Assembly: GCA_051004815.1 (NCBI GenBank)
Contig: JBPCJY010000273.1
Location: 1-10,405, forward strand
Length of the DNA stretch: 10,405 nucleotides
DNA from: JBBQXY01 sp051004815
GTDB taxonomy: Bacteria > Chloroflexota > Ktedonobacteria > Ktedonobacterales > Ktedonobacteraceae
Direction: 5' to 3'
Under the pieces are notes generated by a model, which saw only the letters and a list, made by a program, of their open reading frames with translations, ran no database searches and was not told the origin of the DNA. This document shows positions 7,528 through 10,405 of this stretch, piece by piece (positions within the stretch are counted from its first letter, which is position 1; each line of letters begins with the position of its first letter). The position numbers and the translations under genes were made by a program.

Positions 7528-7841
7528 ATGAGATCACTTTTAACGAGAAAAGCCAGCCTCATCATTCTGACGGCTGTAGCAGCCCTTTCCCTCAAACAGC
7601 CACTTCCACGAACACAACGGGCAACCATACTGATATCGACAATACCATAACGAACAATAATCCTAATGAGGTTGTCTTCGCAATGCCGAACTGCAACCCA
7701 GCCGCGCACGGTGGCACCTACGTTGCCAGCAATCTCGCCGTGTACTACCACAACGGCAAATGGGCCATCTTCAATGAAGATAATGCTGCGATGCCCACGG
7801 GGGCTGCCTTTGATGTCCTGGCAAGCAATGTGGTCTTGTAG
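7528..7841 (+). pseudogene. Small exported protein interrupted by a frameshift (DUF7452-like domain)
   Basis: ATG 7528, with TAGGAG 7515-7520 7 nt upstream, begins a good signal peptide (MRSLLTRKASLIILTAVAAL), but this frame ends at TAA after 40 codons. A second frame, open from 7518 to TAG 7839-7841, carries a Thr/Asn-rich linker and a domain: NPNEVVFAMPNCNPAAHGG, then YVASNLAVYYHNGKWAIFNE and a final MPTGAAFDVL. It has no usable start of its own. Adding one A to the AAA at 7594-7596 (or losing two bases) joins signal peptide and domain into one protein of about 104 residues. The domain, with its NPN, GKWAIFN and MPxGAAF pattern, resembles one I recall as DUF7452, of unknown function in secreted bacterial proteins. 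Either a recent pseudogene or a base error in the assembly explains this. It has its own promoter-like sequence. Confidence 0.6.
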
Positions 7842-7856
7842 CAATGTGGTCTCGTA
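7825..7856 (+). repeat. 16-bp tandem duplication at the stop of the exported gene
   Basis: GCAATGTGGTCTTGTA (7825-7840) is followed at once by GCAATGTGGTCTCGTA (7841-7856), differing at one base. The TAG stop of the domain frame is formed at the junction, so the duplication may have set the present C-terminus. Confidence 0.8.
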
Positions 7857-7904
7857 AGACAGAGAGAAGGTAAAACTTCATCTGAGACACAAATCATTCT
7901 ATGA

Positions 7905-7958
7905 AAAAGGGAGAGCGCAGGTGCAGGACAGATGTCTGGCACCCGCGTTCTCCCTTTT
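7905..7958. terminator. Strong hairpin terminator, probably bidirectional
   Basis: Arms 7905-7924 and 7939-7958 pair over 20 bp with one G-T wobble and one A-C mismatch around a 14-nt loop (7925-7938). The A-run at the base on one side and the T-run on the other give a U-tract in both directions. It lies 64 bp after the exported gene and directly at the stop of the minus-strand thiamine-enzyme remnant, so it would serve both. Confidence 0.85.
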
Positions 7959-8064
7959 AATACAGCACAATCGCGGCACGATCGACAATCACGTCGATTA
8001 CGACAGGCCCAGAGCTGGCGAAGGATTGAGTTAAGGCTGCGGCGAGATCATAGGCCTTGTACAT
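7957..8064 (-). pseudogene. C-terminal remnant of a thiamine-diphosphate-dependent enzyme
   Basis: Read on the minus strand from ATG 8064 to TAA 7957-7959, 35 codons give MYKAYDLAAALTQSFASSGP, then VVIDVIVDRAAIVLY. The order of a short helix, a Gly-Pro turn and a VxIDVxVD strand is what the very C-terminus of acetolactate synthase/pyruvate-oxidase-type enzymes looks like (alpha helix, GP, then VIDVVVD). The frame closes with TGA just 5' of the ATG (8073-8071), so the rest of the gene is gone. It ends at the terminator stem, as a real gene end would. It could instead be a chance small ORF, since a GAGGG site precedes its ATG, but the resemblance favours a remnant. Confidence 0.5.
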
Positions 8065-8088
8065 TTTCCCTCATTATACAGGTTGTGA

Positions 8089-8129
8089 CAAGCTTCAGCT
8101 TGCCGTTTCTCTGGCTTATATCCTACAAT
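8089..8129 (+). promoter_or_regulatory. Candidate transketolase promoter with overlapping palindrome
   Basis: TTGCCG (8100-8105) and TACAAT (8124-8129) are separated by 18 nt, a plausible sigma-70-type promoter about 58 bp before the transketolase start. A perfect inverted repeat, CAAGCT-TC-AGCTTG (8089-8102), overlaps the -35 and could be a repressor site. By-eye call. Confidence 0.4.
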
Positions 8130-8187
8130 GATAGAGTACCCACTGGATAACACAGTAGTGCCTTGAAAAACGAGGAGTGATTAAAGA

Positions 8188-10056
8188 ATGACAACAACTG
8201 AAACCAACTCACAGGTGCAGCAGTGGACAAACCTGGCCCAGCAATTGCGCGTAGACAGTATTCGCTCTACAACTGCCGCAGGCTCCGGCCATCCCACCTC
8301 TTCTATGTCAGCAGCAGATCTGATGTCTGTCTTAATGATGAGCTACCTGCACTACGACTTTGACAATCCGAAGAATCCAAACAACGACCACCTTATCTTC
8401 TCAAAGGGCCATGCCGCGCCCTTGCTCTACTCTATGTATAAGGCAGCCGGAGCTATTTCCGACGAGGAATTGTTGACGCTGCGCAAATTTGGCAGCCGCC
8501 TCGAAGGACATCCAACTCCCGTATTACCCTGGGTAGATGTTGCCACCGGTTCACTGGGACAGGGCCTACCAATAGGCGTTGGCATAGGGCTGGCAGGTAA
8601 ATACCTGGATAAACTTCCCTATCATATCTGGGTGCTTCTGGGTGACAGCGAAATGGCCGAAGGCTCAATCTGGGAAGCGTTCGATCATGCATCCCATTAT
8701 AAACTAGACAATGTCGTTGGTATTCTCGACTGCAACCGCTTGGGCCAGCGCGGTGAGACCGACCTCGGTTGGAATACTGCCGCCTACGAGGCGCGTGCCA
8801 GGGCTTTCGGCTGGAACGCCATCGTGATTGATGGACACAACTACGATGAAATCAACTCTGCCTTTACACAGGCTGCGCAGCCCAATGGCTCTCCTACTCT
8901 GATTGTTGCCAAGACGATCAAGGGGAAGGGCTTCTCCCTGGTAGAAAATAAAGACGGCTGGCATGGCAAGGCACTCAATAAAGAGCAGGAGGCGCAGGCC
9001 ATTCAAGAGTTGCATCCTGTACGCAGCCAGACCTACCCTGTGCAAAAGCCTGCCGCGGGCCAGCCAGCACCGGAAGCTGAGAAGAAAGCTGTGGAATTAC
9101 CACGCTACGACTCCAGTAAACCAGTTGCCACGCGCAAAGCCTATGGCGATGCTTTGCAGGCTCTTGGTGCTGCCAACCCTGATGTCGTTGCACTGGATGG
9201 CGAAGTCAGTAACTCAACCTATGCCATTGAATTTGCCAAAGCCTATCCCGACCGCTTCTTTGAGCAGTACATCGCCGAACAGCAACTGGTGGCCGCGGCA
9301 GTGGGCATGAGCGTACGGCATAAGATACCATTTGCCTCCACCTTCGCAGCCTTCTTCTCGCGTGCCTATGATTTCATTCGTATGGCGGCCATCTCTCGTG
9401 CGAACATTCGTCTGGTTGGCTCCCATGCTGGTGTCTCAATCGGTGAAGATGGGCCTTCGCAGATGGCCTTAGAAGACCTGTCAATGATGCGTGCCGTCTA
9501 TGGCAGTACGGTGCTCTATCCCAGTGATCCTAACCAAACAGCGCAGTTAGTGGCACTGATGGCCAATCACGGTGGTATTGTCTATATGCGTACTACCCGT
9601 GAGAACACGCCGGTGCTATACAGCCCTGATGAAGAGTTTAAGATCGGTGGCAGCCGAGTGGTACGCAAATCTGACAAGGATCGTTTGACCGTGGTAGCTG
9701 CCGGTATCACCCTGCACGAAGCCTTGAAGGCGTACGACCAGTTGCAGAGCCAACGGATAAATATTCGCGTCATTGATGCCTACTCAGTGAAGCCAATGGA
9801 TGAAGAAACTCTGTTAACAGCCGCCCAGGAAGCTGGCAATAAAATTATCGTTGTTGAGGACCATTGGCCCGAAGGTGGCCTCGGCGACGCCGTATTAGAG
9901 GTCTTTACCCAACAGGACGGTACCAGCCCACAGATTGTCAAACTGGCTGTGCAGTCGATGCCCGGTTCCGGTACCCCTGCCGAACTCATGGAAGAGGCCG
10001 GTATTAGCGCACATAGCATCGTCGAAGCGGTCAACGCATTGCTACAACGCCACTAA
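8188..10056 (+). CDS. tkt: Transketolase (short, animal-type form)
   Basis: Thiamine-diphosphate enzyme of the pentose phosphate pathway that moves two-carbon ketol units between sugar phosphates in the cytoplasm. At 622 residues it matches the short vertebrate-like form, not the roughly 660-residue E. coli form. Pyrophosphate domain: GSGHPTS (H35), FSKGHAAPLLY (H75), GSLGQGL (121-127), then GDSEMAEGSIWEAFDHASHY (152-171) to N183 in DCNRLGQ. This is the GDx...N thiamine/metal motif, with Ser where GDG is usual. H259 (DGWHGK) follows. An Ala/Pro/Glu linker (about 285-310) joins the pyrimidine domain: LDGEVSNST, the catalytic Glu E364 in YIAEQQLVAAAVG, and GSHAGVSIGEDGPSQ with H413. The C-terminal domain follows from about 495. 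ATG 8188 has GAGGAG 8172-8177 10 nt upstream. It is a single-gene unit with its own promoter-like sequence and terminator. A tandem N/C-half transketolase is excluded by the full length. Confidence 0.97.
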   Translation: MTTTETNSQVQQWTNLAQQLRVDSIRSTTAAGSGHPTSSMSAADLMSVLMMSYLHYDFDNPKNPNNDHLIFSKGHAAPLLYSMYKAAGAISDEELLTLRKFGSRLEGHPTPVLPWVDVATGSLGQGLPIGVGIGLAGKYLDKLPYHIWVLLGDSEMAEGSIWEAFDHASHYKLDNVVGILDCNRLGQRGETDLGWNTAAYEARARAFGWNAIVIDGHNYDEINSAFTQAAQPNGSPTLIVAKTIKGKGFSLVENKDGWHGKALNKEQEAQAIQELHPVRSQTYPVQKPAAGQPAPEAEKKAVELPRYDSSKPVATRKAYGDALQALGAANPDVVALDGEVSNSTYAIEFAKAYPDRFFEQYIAEQQLVAAAVGMSVRHKIPFASTFAAFFSRAYDFIRMAAISRANIRLVGSHAGVSIGEDGPSQMALEDLSMMRAVYGSTVLYPSDPNQTAQLVALMANHGGIVYMRTTRENTPVLYSPDEEFKIGGSRVVRKSDKDRLTVVAAGITLHEALKAYDQLQSQRINIRVIDAYSVKPMDEETLLTAAQEAGNKIIVVEDHWPEGGLGDAVLEVFTQQDGTSPQIVKLAVQSMPGSGTPAELMEEAGISAHSIVEAVNALLQRH

Positions 10057-10108
10057 CACAAATGTACCCTGGAGGCCTTGGCCTAATCTAAAGGGAATCG
10101 TCACATGC

Positions 10109-10145
10109 AATACAGCGTATCTGATTGCTTTGGATACGCTGTATT
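10109..10145 (+). terminator. Rho-independent terminator of the transketolase gene
   Basis: A perfect 13-bp stem (10109-10121 with 10133-10145) and an 11-nt loop are followed by a T-run (10144-10148), 53 bp after the stop codon. Confidence 0.92.
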
Positions 10146-10148
10146 TTT

Positions 10149-10316
10149 GTTACCCCTGCTGCTATCCAACCCTGACCCTTGCAGCGTCTGTATAGCCGTT
10201 GCGTAGTATAGAGTAGAGATAGGTGTCATAGAAGTGACTTTTCAGGATTTTTGTCGTCTAATCCTGCCTTTTGTGTGCCGTGCGGGTTTCCTATAACATC
10301 CTGCCTTTTGTGTGCC
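10149..10316. other. Gene-free stretch after the transketolase terminator
   Basis: I see no ORF with a ribosome site and no RNA gene. It holds a 7-bp inverted repeat (CAGGATT 10243-10249 and AATCCTG 10260-10266, 10-nt loop) leading into the first copy of the 20-bp direct repeat. Confidence 0.5.
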
Positions 10317-10317
10317 G
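10261..10317. repeat. 20-bp perfect direct repeat near the contig end
   Basis: ATCCTGCCTTTTGTGTGCCG occurs at 10261-10280 and again at 10298-10317, 37 bp start to start with a 17-bp gap. Only two copies are visible before the sequence degenerates, so an array cannot be judged. A dispersed or tandem intergenic repeat that broke the assembly here fits well. Confidence 0.8.
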
Positions 10318-10405
10318 GGGGGGGGGGGGAGGAGAGCAGGGACTCAGAGGAAAAAGAGAAAAAAAAAAAACCCGGGAAAGGAAACAGGCAGGAGAAAACA
10401 AAAAA
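10317..10405. other. Homopolymer and purine-rich tail, probably a sequencing or assembly artefact
   Basis: Thirteen G (10317-10329) begin exactly at the end of the second repeat copy. The next 76 bases hold only about ten pyrimidines and a 12-base A run (10359-10370). Composition changes abruptly from the rest of the window. Long G runs are typical of signal loss in two-colour short-read chemistry, so this tail should not be trusted as genome. Confidence 0.7.

Noticed and set aside
7491..7844. 117-codon minus-strand ORF opposite the exported gene
   Set aside because: No ribosome site, odd composition, and the plus strand has a signal peptide and a recognisable domain in the same bases; it is a shadow.
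7932..8150. 72-codon plus-strand ORF before the transketolase
   Set aside because: It starts inside the terminator loop, is Arg/Ser-rich and crosses the candidate tkt promoter; a shadow of non-coding sequence and the enzyme remnant.
10261..10317. CRISPR-like array
   Set aside because: Only two copies with a 17-bp gap, no cas genes and no third unit; the spacing is too short for a normal spacer.
10359..10370. Poly-A run as a sign of a retroelement or eukaryotic transcript
   Set aside because: It sits in the suspect purine-rich tail after 13 G; artefact is the simpler reading.

Overview
The window looks like a complete short contig from a draft or metagenomic assembly of a free-living bacterium with moderate G+C. 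It opens inside a gene and ends in a homopolymer/purine-rich stretch that looks like bad sequence. Small aerobic Chloroflexota (Ktedonobacteria-like) genomes are my best guess, from the mixture of exopolysaccharide glycosyltransferases, a YczE-type membrane protein, a short-form transketolase and a small exported domain I recall as DUF7452. This is inference; no rRNA or marker gene is present.

Region 1 (1-4956) is an exopolysaccharide or cell-surface glycan locus in two divergent arms. The minus-strand arm reads from about 2723 down to 1: an O-antigen-ligase/polymerase-like membrane protein (TTG start), then 29 bp later a GT-B family 4 glycosyltransferase (GTG start) that runs off the left edge. 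The plus-strand arm reads from 2945: a second GT4 glycosyltransferase, a possible 25-codon mini-ORF, and a polyprenyl-phosphate sugar-phosphate transferase, the likely initiating enzyme. Together they could supply initiation, elongation and polymerisation or ligation of a lipid-linked glycan.

Region 2 (5078-7370) holds a YczE/YitT-like membrane protein (+) that converges on, and overlaps by 113 bp, a diacylglycerol/lipid-kinase-family protein (-). Upstream of that kinase on the same strand lies a small P-loop kinase resembling the kinase half of polynucleotide kinases.

Region 3 (7371-8187) is a decayed stretch. It has a promoter-like sequence, a small exported protein interrupted by a frameshift, a 16-bp tandem duplication at its stop, a strong hairpin terminator, and a 35-codon minus-strand remnant resembling the C-terminus of a thiamine-diphosphate enzyme.

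Region 4 (8188-10148) is an intact single-gene transketolase unit with its own promoter-like sequence and a perfect 13-bp terminator stem. The last 257 bases hold no gene: a 20-bp direct repeat, then 13 G and a purine-rich tail that is probably an artefact of the contig end. I see no convincing novel multigene system; the points most worth checking are the frameshifted gene, the thiamine-enzyme remnant, the convergent overlap and the mini-ORF.
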